A DNA stretch of 64,000 bases from Pseudoduganella buxea (GCF_009720835.1 NZ_WNKZ01000014.1:1-64000), one strand, 5' to 3'; positions 44,557 through 55,428 are shown, counted from the first letter of the stretch. Numbers and translations are program-made. The notes: generated from the letters alone by a model not told the origin.

Positions 44557-45276
44557 ATGAAAAACCTGATGACGGCCGTCGCCTTCGGCGCGGCGTTGTG
44601 GGTAGCCGCTGCCACCGTGCATGCCGCCCCGGTGGCGCTGGACCTGGAGGCCAGCGCATCGGCGACGATGCTTGGCAATAACGCCGGTGTGCTGGACCAG
44701 ACACTGTTTCGTCTGAATTACCTGCCTGTCGCCAACACGGATGACTGGGGCGGCGGCGCCGATTTCCCCGACTGGCAGAACGTCGTGCGCTTCGATACGA
44801 GCGCGCTGGCCGCGCTGGCCGGCGCGGGACGCACCGTGGCGATCAACTCGGCCAGGCTCCAGCTCGATTACCTGGGCCAGGGCGGCACCCCCACCGACAC
44901 CATCCTGCGTGTCGGACTGGGCGAGATCGACGACTGGGACCTGCTGTCGACCAGTTCGAACCTGTGGGGTCAGTACAGCAGGGAGCTGGGCAGTCGGTGG
45001 TTCAGCCCGGACATGCCGGCCGGTCTCGTCGAAATCGACCTGTGGGGCCTGTCGGTCCAGGAAATCGGCGACGACGGCCTGCTGTCGCTGCTGCTGCATG
45101 CCGATGAAAACGCCAACACCCTCGTCAACCAGCTGCAGTTCGGTGCCGGTCCGCTGGGCCTGGCGCCGCGCCTGCTGCTCGATGTCACGGTCAGCCCCGT
45201 GCCGGAACCGGGCACGCCGGCGATGGCCGGTCTCGGTCTGGCCACCCTGCTGCTGTGGCGGCGCCGGCGCAGCTGA
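44557..45276 (+). CDS. PEP-CTERM sorting domain protein with DNRLRE-like repeat region
   Basis: The 239-residue protein has a signal peptide (cleavage near HAA, residue 22), a beta-rich region (VVRFDTSALAALAG, INSARLQLDYLGQG, VGLGEIDDWDLL, GLVEIDLWGLSVQE) and the terminal sorting signal VPEPGTPAMAGLGLATLLLW followed by RRRRS. Unlike the first PEP-CTERM protein its Arg tail is intact. The middle part resembles secreted domains of the DNRLRE type; that match is only suggestive. GAGAGAAAAAAC lies before ATG 44557. Confidence 0.85.
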   Translation: MKNLMTAVAFGAALWVAAATVHAAPVALDLEASASATMLGNNAGVLDQTLFRLNYLPVANTDDWGGGADFPDWQNVVRFDTSALAALAGAGRTVAINSARLQLDYLGQGGTPTDTILRVGLGEIDDWDLLSTSSNLWGQYSRELGSRWFSPDMPAGLVEIDLWGLSVQEIGDDGLLSLLLHADENANTLVNQLQFGAGPLGLAPRLLLDVTVSPVPEPGTPAMAGLGLATLLLWRRRRS

Positions 45277-45300
45277 GCCGTGCCGTCGCGTTCCACGGGC

Positions 45301-45352
45301 TGGTGCAGGCGCTCTGGTGCAGGCGCTCTGGTGCAGGCGCTCTGGTGTAGAG
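45301..45352. repeat. Three perfect tandem copies of a 14-bp repeat
   Basis: The unit TGGTGCAGGCGCTC occurs at 45301-45314, 45315-45328 and 45329-45342, followed by a partial fourth copy (TGGTGTAG). It lies 29 bp before the prolyl oligopeptidase start, within its likely promoter region. Confidence 0.9.
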
Positions 45353-45380
45353 TATGGCATTGACTTCCACTGGAGAACCG

Positions 45381-47480
45381 ATGCCTTCCCCCATGTTCCG
45401 CCCCCTGCCCCGCCGCAAGCTGGCCGCCGTGACGACCGCGCTGCCGGACGGCGGCCACGGTGCTCCCGCCATTGACCCTTACCTGTGGCTGGAAGACGTG
45501 ATGGGCGAGGCACCGCTGGCGTGGGTGGCCGCGCAGAACGCGGTGGCGCTGGACGAGCTGCAAGGCAGGCCCGAGTATGCACCCCTGCGCGAACGGCTGG
45601 GCACCATCCTCGATTCGAACGAACGCATTCCGCACGTGCGCAGGCATGGGGCGTACTACTATAACTTCTGGCGCGACGCCAACCACGTGCGCGGCATCTG
45701 GCGCCGCACCACCTTGGCCAGCTACGCCTTGCCCGAACCGCAATGGGACACTGTGCTGGACCTCGATGCGCTGGCGGCCGACGAAGGCGAAAACTGGGTC
45801 TGGCATGGCGTTACGTCGTTGTATCCTGCGGGCGAACGCTGCCTGGTGTCGCTGTCGCGCGGGGGCGGCGACGCGGCCGTCGTGCGCGAATTCGACGTAT
45901 CGTCGCGGTGCTTTGTCGACGACGGGTTCCAGTTGGCCGAAGCGAAAAGCGACGTGGCGTGGATCGATGCCGACACGATTTTCGTGTCGACCGACTTCGG
46001 CCCCGGCTCGCTGACGACGTCCGGCTACCCCCGTATCGTCAAGGAATGGCGGCGCGGCACCCCGCTGGCCGCCGCCCGCACCGTGTTCGAGGCCGCGACG
46101 GACGACCTGGGCGTGGGCGCCTGGAAGGACTTCACCCCTGGCCACACGCACCAGTTCATCTCGCGCCAGATCGGCTTCTACAGCAGCGAACTGTTCCTGC
46201 GCGACGGCAACGGCCTGACCCGCATCGACAAGCCGCTGGACGCCAACGCCTTCACGGTGCGCGACCAGCTCGTCATCGAACTGCGCTCGGACTGGACGGT
46301 TGGCGACAGCACCTATCCGCAGGGCGCCCTGCTCGCCACCGGCCTGCAGGCCTTCCTGGACGGCACGCGCCGCTTCGACGTGCTGTTCGCGCCGACGGCG
46401 ACGTCCTCGCTGGACGGCGTGGCGGCCACCCGCTCGGCCCTGCTGCTCAACGTGCTGGACAATGTAAAGAACCGTCTCGTCGAGCTGTCGCACGTGGACG
46501 GCGCCTGGCAGCGGCGCGACGTCGACGCCCCCGCCTTCGGCACGCTGGAAGTGTCGGCCCTGGACGAGATCGAATCGAGCCAGTACTTTTTGACCGTGAC
46601 GGATTTCCTCCACCCCACCACCCTGTACCTGGCCGAAGCGGGCACGGATGCGCGCGCGCCCCTGAAATCGCTGCCCGGCTTCTTCGACGCGGCCCCGTAC
46701 CAGGTAACGCAGTACCACGCCACGTCGCCCGACGGCACCCGGGTACCGTATTTCGTCGTCATGGGCGCCGATGCCAAGCTGGACGGCAGCAATCCCACCG
46801 TGCTGTACGGCTATGGCGGCTTCGAGATTTCGCTGAAGCCCTTCTACAGCGGCGTGACGGGGGCGGCGTGGCTGGGCCAGGGCGGCGTGTATGTGCTGGC
46901 CAATATCCGCGGCGGCGGCGAATTCGGGCCGCGCTGGCACCAGGCGGCCCTGCAGCAGCACCGCCAGCGCGCGTTCGACGACTTCATCGCCGTGGCCGAG
47001 GACCTGGGCCGGCGCGGCATCACGAGCCCGCGTCACCTGGGCATCATGGGCGGCAGCAACGGCGGCCTGCTGGTGGGCGCCGCGCTGACGCAGCGCCCGG
47101 AACTGTTCAACGCCGTCGTCTGCCAGGTGCCGCTGCTGGACATGCGCCGCTACCACCGTTTGCTGGCCGGTGCGTCATGGATGGGCGAGTACGGCGATCC
47201 GGACGACGCGGCCGCGTGGGACCATATCGCCCGCTATTCGCCCTACCACAACGTGTCGGCGGACCGGCGCTACCCGCGCGTGCTGTTTACCACGTCGACC
47301 CGCGACGACCGCGTCCACCCAGGCCACGCCCGCAAGATGGTGGCGCGCATGCGCGAGCAGGGCCACGACGTGCTGTACTGGGAAAACACGGAAGGCGGCC
47401 ATGCCGGCGCCGCCAACAATGCCCAGCAGGCGCAGATGTGGGCGCTGACGTACACCTTCCTGCTCAACCAGCTGCGCTAG
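45381..47480 (+). CDS. Prolyl oligopeptidase family serine peptidase (S9A)
   Basis: The 699-residue protein has an N-terminal beta-propeller (about 60-420) and a C-terminal alpha/beta-hydrolase domain. The catalytic triad is visible: Ser559 in GGSNGGLLVG, Asp in TRDDRVHPGH (about 645) and His in EGGHAG (about 674). VLYGYGGFEIS and NIRGGGEFG are further S9A motifs. No signal peptide, so it is probably cytoplasmic. I chose ATG 45381, which has GGAG 6 bp upstream; other in-frame ATGs lie at 45354 and 45393. Confidence 0.92.
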   Translation: MPSPMFRPLPRRKLAAVTTALPDGGHGAPAIDPYLWLEDVMGEAPLAWVAAQNAVALDELQGRPEYAPLRERLGTILDSNERIPHVRRHGAYYYNFWRDANHVRGIWRRTTLASYALPEPQWDTVLDLDALAADEGENWVWHGVTSLYPAGERCLVSLSRGGGDAAVVREFDVSSRCFVDDGFQLAEAKSDVAWIDADTIFVSTDFGPGSLTTSGYPRIVKEWRRGTPLAAARTVFEAATDDLGVGAWKDFTPGHTHQFISRQIGFYSSELFLRDGNGLTRIDKPLDANAFTVRDQLVIELRSDWTVGDSTYPQGALLATGLQAFLDGTRRFDVLFAPTATSSLDGVAATRSALLLNVLDNVKNRLVELSHVDGAWQRRDVDAPAFGTLEVSALDEIESSQYFLTVTDFLHPTTLYLAEAGTDARAPLKSLPGFFDAAPYQVTQYHATSPDGTRVPYFVVMGADAKLDGSNPTVLYGYGGFEISLKPFYSGVTGAAWLGQGGVYVLANIRGGGEFGPRWHQAALQQHRQRAFDDFIAVAEDLGRRGITSPRHLGIMGGSNGGLLVGAALTQRPELFNAVVCQVPLLDMRRYHRLLAGASWMGEYGDPDDAAAWDHIARYSPYHNVSADRRYPRVLFTTSTRDDRVHPGHARKMVARMREQGHDVLYWENTEGGHAGAANNAQQAQMWALTYTFLLNQLR

Positions 47481-47487
47481 CGGCAAC

Positions 47488-47528
47488 ATTGCCGAAAAAA
47501 TGGGGACAGACCCCATTTTTTCGGCAAT
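47488..47528. repeat. Dispersed repeat, copy at 47.5 kb (hairpin)
   Basis: A perfect 18-bp inverted repeat (ATTGCCGAAAAAATGGGG and its complement) surrounds the loop ACAGA. It lies 8 bp after the prolyl oligopeptidase stop and could serve as its terminator, with T6 in the second arm. Confidence 0.9.
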
Positions 47529-47687
47529 ACCGCAATCGTGCGCACCGTCGTCCTGCTCTGCAGTATGCTGTTCGATGTTTCCAAGTGGCATTGCATTTAA
47601 GATACAATTTCTCCCGCCATCCGGTGAATTTGCTTGACTCGCGCCCGCACAGGCGTATCTTTTACTGCAACTAAACAAGAAGAACAA

Positions 47688-49631
47688 TTGCAACATCCCC
47701 TGGATGACGCCCCCGTGCATACGCCCAAAGTGCTTCTTGTAAATGACGATCCGGCCAGCCTGCTGGCGCTGGAAAGCATGCTGACCGGTGACGCCGGCCG
47801 GCTTGGCTACGAGCTGGTCAAGGCCAGTTCGGGCGCGGCCGCCCTGCGCCACGTGCTCCGGCACGATTTCGCCGTCATCCTGCTCGATATCGACATGCCC
47901 GACATGGACGGCTTCGACGCCGCCGCCGCCATCCACTCCCACCCTCGCAGCGGCGCCGTACCCATCATCTTCGTAACGGCCCATTACGGCGACGAGCTGC
48001 ACCGGCTGCGTGCCTATCAGCAAGGCGCCGTCGATTACCTGTTCACTCCCTTGATTCCCCAGGTGGTCCAGGCCAAGGTGGCCGTCTTCGTCGAGCTGTC
48101 GAAGAAGACCATCCAGCTGCGAGAACAGGCCGAGGCGCTGCAGCGGCTGAACCAGGATCTGCAGGTGCAGCGCCTGCGCGACCTGGAACAGGCCAACCGC
48201 GAGCTGGAACTGGAGGTGGCCGAACGCAAGGGCGCCGAGCTGCGCGCCCACGAGCTGTCGATCCGCGACGTGCTGACGGGCCTCGTCAACCGCCGCTCGC
48301 TGATCGAGCACCTGGAACACGCCGTCGCCTCGGCCGACCGGCGCCACAGCGAATTCGCCCTGCTGTTCCTCGACCTGGACAAGTTCAAGCAGATCAACGA
48401 CAGCTTCGGCCACGACGTCGGCGACGAGCTGCTGCGCCAGGTGGCGGCGCGGCTGTCGGCTGCCGTGCGCGCGGCCGACGTGGTGGCGCGCCTGGGCGGC
48501 GACGAATTCGTCGTCCTGATCGAAAGCAAGGATTCGGCTGGCAACGCGGCCCGGGTGGCGCGCAAGATCGCCAGCGCCCACGCCCGGCCGTTCGCCATCG
48601 CGTCGCACCGCATCCACACGTCGACCAGCATCGGCATCGCCATCTACCCACAGGACGGCGGCAACGCCAGGGCGCTGATGAAAAGCGCCGACCTGGCCAT
48701 GTACCAGGCCAAGGCCGAACGGGGCAAGTCCGGCAGCCAGGGCGCGCAGATCCGTTTCTTCCACGCCGAGATGAACGCGCGGGAGCAGGAACGCGAACAG
48801 TGGACGACAGAGCTGCGCCACGCCCTGATCGGCGGCCAGTTGTCCCTGCTGTACCAGCCCGTGCTGGACCTGGCGGACGAGCGTGTGCGCGCCGTCGAGG
48901 CCCAGGTGGTGTGGCGCCATCCCCGCCTGGGGCCGATCGACGCGGCCAGCTTCGTGCCGGGCGTGCAGGACCGCGGCCTGCTCGAACGCATGGACGCCTG
49001 GACTATCGCCAATGCCTGCGCCCAGGCAGCGCAGTGGCGCGCCGGCAGCTCGCCGCTTGCCACCGCCAGTGTGGCGCTGAACCTGGCCACGCCGGCGCTG
49101 GGCGCGGACCTGCCGCCACGCCTGCTGGCCGAAATGCGCAAGCACCACCTGCCACCGGGCAGCATCACCCTGGAGCTGGACGAAGCGCTGCTGGCGGCCA
49201 GCCCCCAGGGCATCGAACCGCTGCTGCGCCAGTTGCAGGCCGGCGGGGTACTGCTGGCACTGGATAATTTCGGCCATGCCGGCAGCTCGCTGGCGGCCTG
49301 CAAGAAGCTGGGCCTGGACATCCTGAAAATCGACCGCCGCTTCGTGCGCAATATCGGCGACAATGCCGGCGGCACGGACCTGGTGGCCGCTATCGTCCAC
49401 CTGGCCCGGGCCATCGCGGCGCGGGTCTGCGCCATCGGCGTGGACCGGCCCGACCAGCTGGCCGTGCTGGCATCGCTGGGCTGCGACCACTATCAGGGCC
49501 AGCTGTGCTGTGCGCCGCTGCCTGCCCCCCATTTGCTGGACAACCTTGCCGGACGAGCTGCCGACGCATCCGAACAAACTGCTGCAAACGCCGGCGTCCA
49601 CCGCGATGCCGGCGCACACCTACCTGAGTGA
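47688..49631 (+). CDS. REC-GGDEF-EAL protein with degenerate EAL domain
   Basis: The 647-residue protein has a receiver (about 12-130; VNDDP, LLDIDMPDMDG), a coiled coil (about 140-200), a GGDEF domain (about 205-370) with intact LGGDEF, and an EAL-like domain (about 390-620). The EAL part has AVEAQVVWRHP for EAL, LDNFGHAG for DDFG and AIGVDRPDQ for AEGVE, so it should be inactive, leaving a cyclase controlled by phosphorylation. The start is uncertain: TTG 47688 has AAGAAGAAC upstream; TTG 47634 and GTG 47715 are also in frame. It is 14 bp upstream of the large hybrid kinase and probably cotranscribed. Confidence 0.85.
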   Translation: MQHPLDDAPVHTPKVLLVNDDPASLLALESMLTGDAGRLGYELVKASSGAAALRHVLRHDFAVILLDIDMPDMDGFDAAAAIHSHPRSGAVPIIFVTAHYGDELHRLRAYQQGAVDYLFTPLIPQVVQAKVAVFVELSKKTIQLREQAEALQRLNQDLQVQRLRDLEQANRELELEVAERKGAELRAHELSIRDVLTGLVNRRSLIEHLEHAVASADRRHSEFALLFLDLDKFKQINDSFGHDVGDELLRQVAARLSAAVRAADVVARLGGDEFVVLIESKDSAGNAARVARKIASAHARPFAIASHRIHTSTSIGIAIYPQDGGNARALMKSADLAMYQAKAERGKSGSQGAQIRFFHAEMNAREQEREQWTTELRHALIGGQLSLLYQPVLDLADERVRAVEAQVVWRHPRLGPIDAASFVPGVQDRGLLERMDAWTIANACAQAAQWRAGSSPLATASVALNLATPALGADLPPRLLAEMRKHHLPPGSITLELDEALLAASPQGIEPLLRQLQAGGVLLALDNFGHAGSSLAACKKLGLDILKIDRRFVRNIGDNAGGTDLVAAIVHLARAIAARVCAIGVDRPDQLAVLASLGCDHYQGQLCCAPLPAPHLLDNLAGRAADASEQTAANAGVHRDAGAHLPE

Positions 49632-49645
49632 ATGAGGAACCGTCA

Positions 49646-52600
49646 ATGAACGACATGACCGAACTGCCGGAAGAACTGGACCTGAAACTGATCCTGTCCA
49701 CCCTGATGGCGTTGAAAAAAGGCGATTTCTCGGCGCGCATGCCGTCCGACTGGACCGGCGTGTCGGGCAAGATCGCCGATACCCTGAACGACATCATCGA
49801 AACGAATGAACGCATCGTCCGCTCGGTCACGGAAACGAGCCGCGTCGTGGGCCGCGAAGGCCGCCTGACGCAACGCGCGCCGGTGACGAACGTATCCGGC
49901 GGCTGGGCCACCATCATCAGCGCCGTCAACACGCTGATCGACGACCTGGTGCGCCCCACCACGGAAATGGCGCGCGTCATCGGCGCCGTGGCCAAGGGCG
50001 ACCTGTCGCAGACGATGGCGCTGGAAGTGGACGGTCATCCGCTGAAGGGCCAGTACCTGCGCGCGGCCACCACGGCCAACACGATGGTCGAGCAGCTGCT
50101 GTCGTTCTCGTCGGAAGTGACGCGGGTGGCCCGCGAAGTGGGTACCGAAGGCAAGCTCGGTGGCCAGGCCCAGGTCAAGGGCGTGGCCGGCACGTGGAAG
50201 GACTTGACGGACTCGGTCAACTCGATGGCGGGTAACCTCACGTCCCAGGTGCGTAACATCGCCGAGGTGACGACCGCCGTGGCAAACGGCGACCTGTCGA
50301 AGAAGATCACGGTGGACGTGCGCGGCGAGATCCTGCAGCTGAAGGACACCATCAACGTCATGGTGGACCAGCTGCGCTCCTTCGCGTCGGAAGTGACGCG
50401 GGTGGCGCGCGAGGTGGGTACCGAGGGCAAGCTCGGTGGCCAGGCCTATGTGCCGGGCGTGGGCGGTACGTGGAAGGACCTGACGGACAACGTCAACTTC
50501 ATGGCGTCGAACCTGACGGGCCAGGTGCGAAACATCGCGGCCGTGACGACGGCCGTGGCCAACGGCGACCTGTCGAAGAAGATCACGGTGGACGTCAAGG
50601 GCGAGATTCTCGAACTGAAGAACACCATCAACGTGATGGTGGACCAGCTGTCTTCGTTCGCCTCGGAGGTGACGCGCGTGGCGCGCGAGGTGGGCACGGA
50701 AGGCAAGCTCGGTGGCCAGGCCCAGGTCAAGGGCGTGGCCGGCACGTGGAAGGACTTGACCGACTCGGTCAACTCGATGGCCGGCAACCTGACGGGCCAG
50801 GTGCGTAACATCGCAGACGTGACCACGGCCGTGGCGAACGGCGACTTGTCGAAGAAGATCACGGTCGACGTGAAAGGCGAGATTCTCGAGCTGAAGAACA
50901 CCATCAACGTGATGGTCGACCAGCTGAACTCCTTCGCTTCGGAAGTGACGCGGGTGGCGCGCGAGGTGGGTACGGAAGGCAAGCTGGGTGGCCAGGCCAA
51001 CGTGCCGGGCGTGGCCGGTACGTGGAAGGACTTGACGGAAAACGTCAACCAGCTGGCCGGCAACCTGACGGGCCAGGTGCGCAACATCGCCGAGGTGACG
51101 ACCGCCGTGGCCAACGGCGACCTGTCGAAGAAGATCACGGTCGACGTCAAGGGCGAGATTCTCGAGCTGAAGAACACCATCAACGTGATGGTCGACCAGC
51201 TGTCCTCGTTCGCCTCGGAAGTGACGCGCGTGGCGCGCGAAGTGGGTACCGAAGGCAAGCTGGGTGGCCAGGCCTATGTGCCGGGCGTGGGCGGCACGTG
51301 GAAGGACTTGACGGACAATGTCAACTTCATGGCGTCGAACCTGACGGGCCAGGTGCGAAACATCGCGGCCGTGACGACCGCCGTGGCGCGGGGCGACCTG
51401 TCGAAGAAGATCACGGTGGACGTGAAAGGCGAGATTCTCGAGCTGAAGGACACCATCAACGTGATGGTCGACCAGTTGTCCTCGTTCGCGTCGGAAGTGA
51501 CGCGAGTGGCACGCGAGGTGGGTACGGAAGGTAAATTGGGCGGCCAGGCCAACGTGCCTGGCGTGGCGGGCACGTGGAAGGACTTGACGGAGAACGTCAA
51601 CCAGCTGGCGGCCAACCTGACCAACCAGATGCGAGCCATCGGCGAAGTGGCGACGGCGGTGACGCGGGGCGACCTGTCCCGTTCGATCCAGGTCGAGGCG
51701 CGCGGCGAGGTGTCCTACCTGAAGGACAACATCAACGAGATGATCCGCAACCTGAAGGAAACCACGCAGAAGAACGCGCAGCAGGATTGGCTCAAGACCA
51801 ACCTGGCGCGCTTCACCCGCCTGCTGCAGGGCCAGCGCGACCTGCAGGCCGTGACGAAACTGATCCTGTCCGAGCTGGCACCGCTGGTGTCGGCCCACCA
51901 CGGCGTGTTCTACATGATGGACTCGCAGCTGGACGACGCGCGCCTGCGCATGATCGCCAGCTACGGCTACCGCTCGAACCGCAAGCTGCCCACCTCCTTC
52001 CTGCCGGGCGAAGGCCTGGTGGGCCAGTGCGCGCTGGAGAAGGTGCGCATCTGGCTGACCGACGTGCCACGCGACTACATCGTCGTCTCGTCCGGCCTGG
52101 GCGCGGCGCCTCCGACGAATATCGTCGTGCTGCCGATCCTGTTCGAGCAGCAGGTCAAAGCCGTGATCGAGATTGCGTCGCTGGACCGCTTTACGGAAAC
52201 CCACCTGTCCTTCCTGGACCAGCTGATGGAATCGATCGGCGTGGTCCTGAACACGATCGAGGCGAACAGCCGCACCGAGTCGCTGCTGACGCAGTCGCAG
52301 TCGCTGGCGCAGGAACTGCAGCAGACCAACCAGGAGCTGGCCGAGAAGGCGCGCCTGCTGTCCGAGCAGAACATCGAGGTGGAGCGCAAGAACCGCGAGG
52401 TGGAACAGGCCAAGCTGGCGCTGGAGGAAAAGGCCACGCAGCTGGCCCTGTCGTCGAAATACAAGTCCGAGTTCCTGGCCAATATGTCGCACGAGCTGCG
52501 CACGCCGCTGAACTCCCTGCTGATCCTGGCGCAGCAGCTGGGCGACAACCCGGAAGGCAACCTGTCGTCGAAACAGGTGGAATTCGCCAAGACCATCCAC

Positions 52601-54526
52601 GGCTCCGGCTCCGACCTGCTGACCCTCATCAACGACATCCTCGACCTGTCGAAGATCGAATCGGGCACCGTCACCCTGGACGTATCCGAATACCGCTTCG
52701 GCAACCTGCGCAATTACGTTGACCGCACCTTCCGCCACATGGCCGAGGCCAAGCACCTGGGCTTCACGGTGTCGCTGGCCGACAGCCTGCCGCAGTCCCT
52801 GATGACGGATACGACGCGCCTGCAGCAGGTGCTGAAAAACCTGCTGTCGAATGCCTTCAAGTTCACCTCCCACGGCCAGGTCTCGCTGGAGATCGGCGTC
52901 GTCGGTGGCGGCTGGAGCGCGGACAATCCGAACCTGGCCAATGCCGACGCCGTGCTGGCCTTCTCCGTGTCCGACACGGGGGTCGGTATCGCCTCGGACA
53001 AGCTGCAGCTGATCTTCGAGGCCTTCCAGCAGGCCGACGGCTCGACCGCCCGCAAGTACGGCGGCACGGGCCTGGGCCTGTCGATCTCGCGCGAGCTGGC
53101 ACGCCTGCTGGGCGGCGAGATCCGGGTCGAATCGACCGTGGGCAGCGGCTCCACCTTCACCCTGTTCCTGCCGTACAACCGGGCCGGCTTCGTCAACTAC
53201 GAGCAGCCCCGCCCTGCCCCGCAGCGCCTGGCGCCGCAGCCGCCGAAAGTCATCTACAGCCAGCCCATCACGGACGTGCAGATCCACGAGCGCACGCCGG
53301 AGGAAGGCGAGAGCTACAGCTCCACCATCGACGACCGGGGCCTGACGGCGCCGGGCGACCCGTCCGTGCTGATCATCGAGGACGACGAACGCTTCGCCAA
53401 AATCGTGCTGGACTTCGCCCGCGAGAAGAACTTCAAGGGCATCGTCATCCACCAGGGCGATTCGGCCCTGTCGCTGGCGCGCGACTACCTGCCGTCGGCG
53501 ATCCTGCTGGACCTGGATTTGCCGGACATCGACGGCTTCACGGTGCTGGACCGCCTGAAGCGCGACCCCAGCACGCGCCACATTCCCGTGCACGTGATGT
53601 CGGCCTCGCGCGAGCGCGAACGCGCCCTGCGCAGCGGCGCCATTTCGTTCATGAACAAGCCGGTCGACAAGGAAGCGCTGCAGGAGCAGTTCACGCGCAT
53701 CCAGAAGTTCCTGATGGGCGGCAAGCGCAGCCTGCTGATCGTCGACGACGAACAGAACCAGCGCGATTCCATCGTCGCCCTGATCGGCGAGACGGACGTC
53801 GACATACAGGCCGTCGGCACCGGCGAGGAAGCGCTGGCGGCACTGCGCACCAGCCACTTCGACTGCATGGTGCTGGACCTGACCCTGCCTGACATCTCCG
53901 GCTTCGAACTGCTCGACATCATCGGCAAGGACATCAAGCTGCGCGACCTGCCCGTGGTGATCAACACGGCCAAGGAACTGAATAAGAAGGAAGTGGCGAA
54001 ACTGAAGCGCTACGCCAAGACCATCGTCATCAAGGATGCCCGCTCGCCGGAGCGGCTGCTGGACGAAACGGCGCTGTTCCTGCACCGCTCGCAGGCCAAC
54101 CTGCCGGAAGCGCAGCGGCGCATGCTGGAACAGGTGCACGCGGCCGATTCCGGCCTGGCCGGGCGCAAGGTACTGATCGTCGACGACGACCTGCGCAATA
54201 TCTTCGCCCTGTCCTCGCTGCTGGAACGCCAGCAGATGCACGTCTCGTTTGCCGAGAACGGCCGTGACGGCATCGAGGTGCTGGAACGCGATCCCACCAT
54301 CGAGATCGTCCTGATGGACATCATGATGCCGGAGATGGACGGCTACGACACGATGCGGGCGATCCGCCGCATCCCGAAATTCCGTTCGCTGCCCATCATT
54401 ACCCTGACGGCGAAGGCGATGAAGGGCGACCGCGACAAGTGTATCGCCGCGGGCGCTTCCGATTACATCACCAAACCGGTGGACGTGGCCCAGCTGCTGT
54501 CGCTGATGCGCGTCTGGCTGCATTGA
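49646..54526 (+). CDS. Giant HAMP-repeat hybrid histidine kinase (HAMP array-GAF-HK-3 REC)
   Basis: The 1626-residue soluble protein has divergent HAMP units (about 20-150), six near-identical 92-residue HAMP repeats (about 150-705), a final HAMP (to about 710), GAF (about 725-875), a coiled coil, HisKA with the phospho-His in [14 protein letters not shown] (about 950), HATPase ([19 protein letters not shown]) and three receivers (about 1240-1355, 1365-1480, 1505-1620), each with an Asp at the phosphoacceptor site. The design is like fungal group III (Nik1) kinases and related bacterial proteins that sense osmotic or surface cues through stacked HAMPs. There is no membrane segment. ATG 49646 has GAGGAA 6 bp upstream. 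Followed 11 bp later by a CheR-like gene. Confidence 0.92.
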   Translation: MNDMTELPEELDLKLILSTLMALKKGDFSARMPSDWTGVSGKIADTLNDIIETNERIVRSVTETSRVVGREGRLTQRAPVTNVSGGWATIISAVNTLIDDLVRPTTEMARVIGAVAKGDLSQTMALEVDGHPLKGQYLRAATTANTMVEQLLSFSSEVTRVAREVGTEGKLGGQAQVKGVAGTWKDLTDSVNSMAGNLTSQVRNIAEVTTAVANGDLSKKITVDVRGEILQLKDTINVMVDQLRSFASEVTRVAREVGTEGKLGGQAYVPGVGGTWKDLTDNVNFMASNLTGQVRNIAAVTTAVANGDLSKKITVDVKGEILELKNTINVMVDQLSSFASEVTRVAREVGTEGKLGGQAQVKGVAGTWKDLTDSVNSMAGNLTGQVRNIADVTTAVANGDLSKKITVDVKGEILELKNTINVMVDQLNSFASEVTRVAREVGTEGKLGGQANVPGVAGTWKDLTENVNQLAGNLTGQVRNIAEVTTAVANGDLSKKITVDVKGEILELKNTINVMVDQLSSFASEVTRVAREVGTEGKLGGQAYVPGVGGTWKDLTDNVNFMASNLTGQVRNIAAVTTAVARGDLSKKITVDVKGEILELKDTINVMVDQLSSFASEVTRVAREVGTEGKLGGQANVPGVAGTWKDLTENVNQLAANLTNQMRAIGEVATAVTRGDLSRSIQVEARGEVSYLKDNINEMIRNLKETTQKNAQQDWLKTNLARFTRLLQGQRDLQAVTKLILSELAPLVSAHHGVFYMMDSQLDDARLRMIASYGYRSNRKLPTSFLPGEGLVGQCALEKVRIWLTDVPRDYIVVSSGLGAAPPTNIVVLPILFEQQVKAVIEIASLDRFTETHLSFLDQLMESIGVVLNTIEANSRTESLLTQSQSLAQELQQTNQELAEKARLLSEQNIEVERKNREVEQAKLALEEKATQLALSSKYKSEFLANMSHELRTPLNSLLILAQQLGDNPEGNLSSKQVEFAKTIHGSGSDLLTLINDILDLSKIESGTVTLDVSEYRFGNLRNYVDRTFRHMAEAKHLGFTVSLADSLPQSLMTDTTRLQQVLKNLLSNAFKFTSHGQVSLEIGVVGGGWSADNPNLANADAVLAFSVSDTGVGIASDKLQLIFEAFQQADGSTARKYGGTGLGLSISRELARLLGGEIRVESTVGSGSTFTLFLPYNRAGFVNYEQPRPAPQRLAPQPPKVIYSQPITDVQIHERTPEEGESYSSTIDDRGLTAPGDPSVLIIEDDERFAKIVLDFAREKNFKGIVIHQGDSALSLARDYLPSAILLDLDLPDIDGFTVLDRLKRDPSTRHIPVHVMSASRERERALRSGAISFMNKPVDKEALQEQFTRIQKFLMGGKRSLLIVDDEQNQRDSIVALIGETDVDIQAVGTGEEALAALRTSHFDCMVLDLTLPDISGFELLDIIGKDIKLRDLPVVINTAKELNKKEVAKLKRYAKTIVIKDARSPERLLDETALFLHRSQANLPEAQRRMLEQVHAADSGLAGRKVLIVDDDLRNIFALSSLLERQQMHVSFAENGRDGIEVLERDPTIEIVLMDIMMPEMDGYDTMRAIRRIPKFRSLPIITLTAKAMKGDRDKCIAAGASDYITKPVDVAQLLSLMRVWLH
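50111..51766 (+). repeat. Six tandem 276-bp coding repeats (HAMP units)
   Basis: The same sequence (TCGGA(A/G)GTGACGCG) begins each unit at 50111, 50387, 50663, 50939, 51215 and 51491, exactly 276 bp apart. Three insert types alternate: AQVKGVAG (units 1, 3), AYVPGVGG (2, 5) and ANVPGVAG (4, 6). The last unit drifts at its end. Confidence 0.95.
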
Positions 54527-54537
54527 GCGGCGCCGCG

Positions 54538-55404
54538 ATGGGTTCGGCCATGATGCGGGCCACGCCGGACGAGCCGGCGCCGTCCGGCGTGCCGGCCGTC
54601 GAGGAACTCGAGCTGGAGCTGCTGCTGGAAGCCCTGGTGCAGCGCTTCGGCTTCGACTTCCGCACCCACGACCGCGCCCCGTTGAAGCGCAAGCTGTTCG
54701 CGCTGATGCAGCGGCGCGGCCTGCGCACCCTGTCGCAGTTGCAGGACCGGGTGCTGCATGACGTGGCGACATCGTCGGCGCTGCTGCGGGCACTGTCGGT
54801 GCCGGCGGCGCGCATGTTCGACGATCCGGCCGAGGCAAAAGAGCTGCTGCTGGTGGCCGAGCAGTGCCTGCCCGGCGCGCCCCTGCCCAAGGTCTGGCTG
54901 GCCGACTGCGCCGGGGCCGAGCAGGCCTGGACCGTGGCCGTGCTGCTGGCCGAGCGCCAGCTGCTGTGGCGCACTGAGATCTATGCCACCGTGGCCAGCG
55001 ACGAACTGCTCGACGAGGCCCGCAGCGCCGCGATCGCGCCGGAACGCCTGCAGGCCTGCCAGCGCGCCTACGAGCAGGCCGGCGGCAGCGGCGTGCTGGC
55101 CGACTATTTCGAGCTGGCGGACGGCGCCCTGGTGCCGAAGGCGCAGCTGCGCAGCCGCATCACGTGGGCCCAGTACAACCTTGTCACGGATGCATCGTTC
55201 AACGAGTTCCAGCTGATCGTCTGCCGCCGCGCGCTGCCGGACTTCGGCCCGCTGCTGCGCCACCGCGTGATGCAGCTGTTCCACGACAGCCTGGCCGTCT
55301 TCGGCGTGCTGGGCATCGACCGCGAGCTGGACGAGCGGGAACGGCAGGCGGTGAATTACCAGCAACTCCTGACGCACCAGCCCTGGTACAAGCGTCTGGG
55401 CTGA
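54538..55404 (+). CDS. CheR-like protein with altered SAM-binding motif
   Basis: The 288-residue protein follows the CheR plan: an N-terminal helical domain (LELLLEALVQRFGFDFRTHD, KRKLFALMQRRGL) and a methyltransferase-like domain with QYNLVTDASFNEFQLIVCRRALPDF. The SAM loop, normally GC(A/S)xGEE, reads VWLADCAGAEQAW, and the FFRD segment reads ARMFDDP. It may bind but probably does not methylate. CheR-like genes often follow HAMP-repeat hybrid kinases, and it is 11 bp downstream of one here. The start ATG 54538 is weakly supported. Confidence 0.75.
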   Translation: MGSAMMRATPDEPAPSGVPAVEELELELLLEALVQRFGFDFRTHDRAPLKRKLFALMQRRGLRTLSQLQDRVLHDVATSSALLRALSVPAARMFDDPAEAKELLLVAEQCLPGAPLPKVWLADCAGAEQAWTVAVLLAERQLLWRTEIYATVASDELLDEARSAAIAPERLQACQRAYEQAGGSGVLADYFELADGALVPKAQLRSRITWAQYNLVTDASFNEFQLIVCRRALPDFGPLLRHRVMQLFHDSLAVFGVLGIDRELDERERQAVNYQQLLTHQPWYKRLG

Positions 55405-55428
55405 GTTCGCGTCACTTCGGCCCGACTA

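Noticed and set aside
50111..51766. CRISPR-like regular spacing
   Set aside because: The 276-bp period is a multiple of three within one coding frame and encodes HAMP domains; there are no short repeats with unique spacers.
49643..54838. A 1731-codon open frame on the minus strand opposite the hybrid kinase
   Set aside because: Its repeats mirror the HAMP repeats of the real gene, and it has no family motifs or ribosome site.
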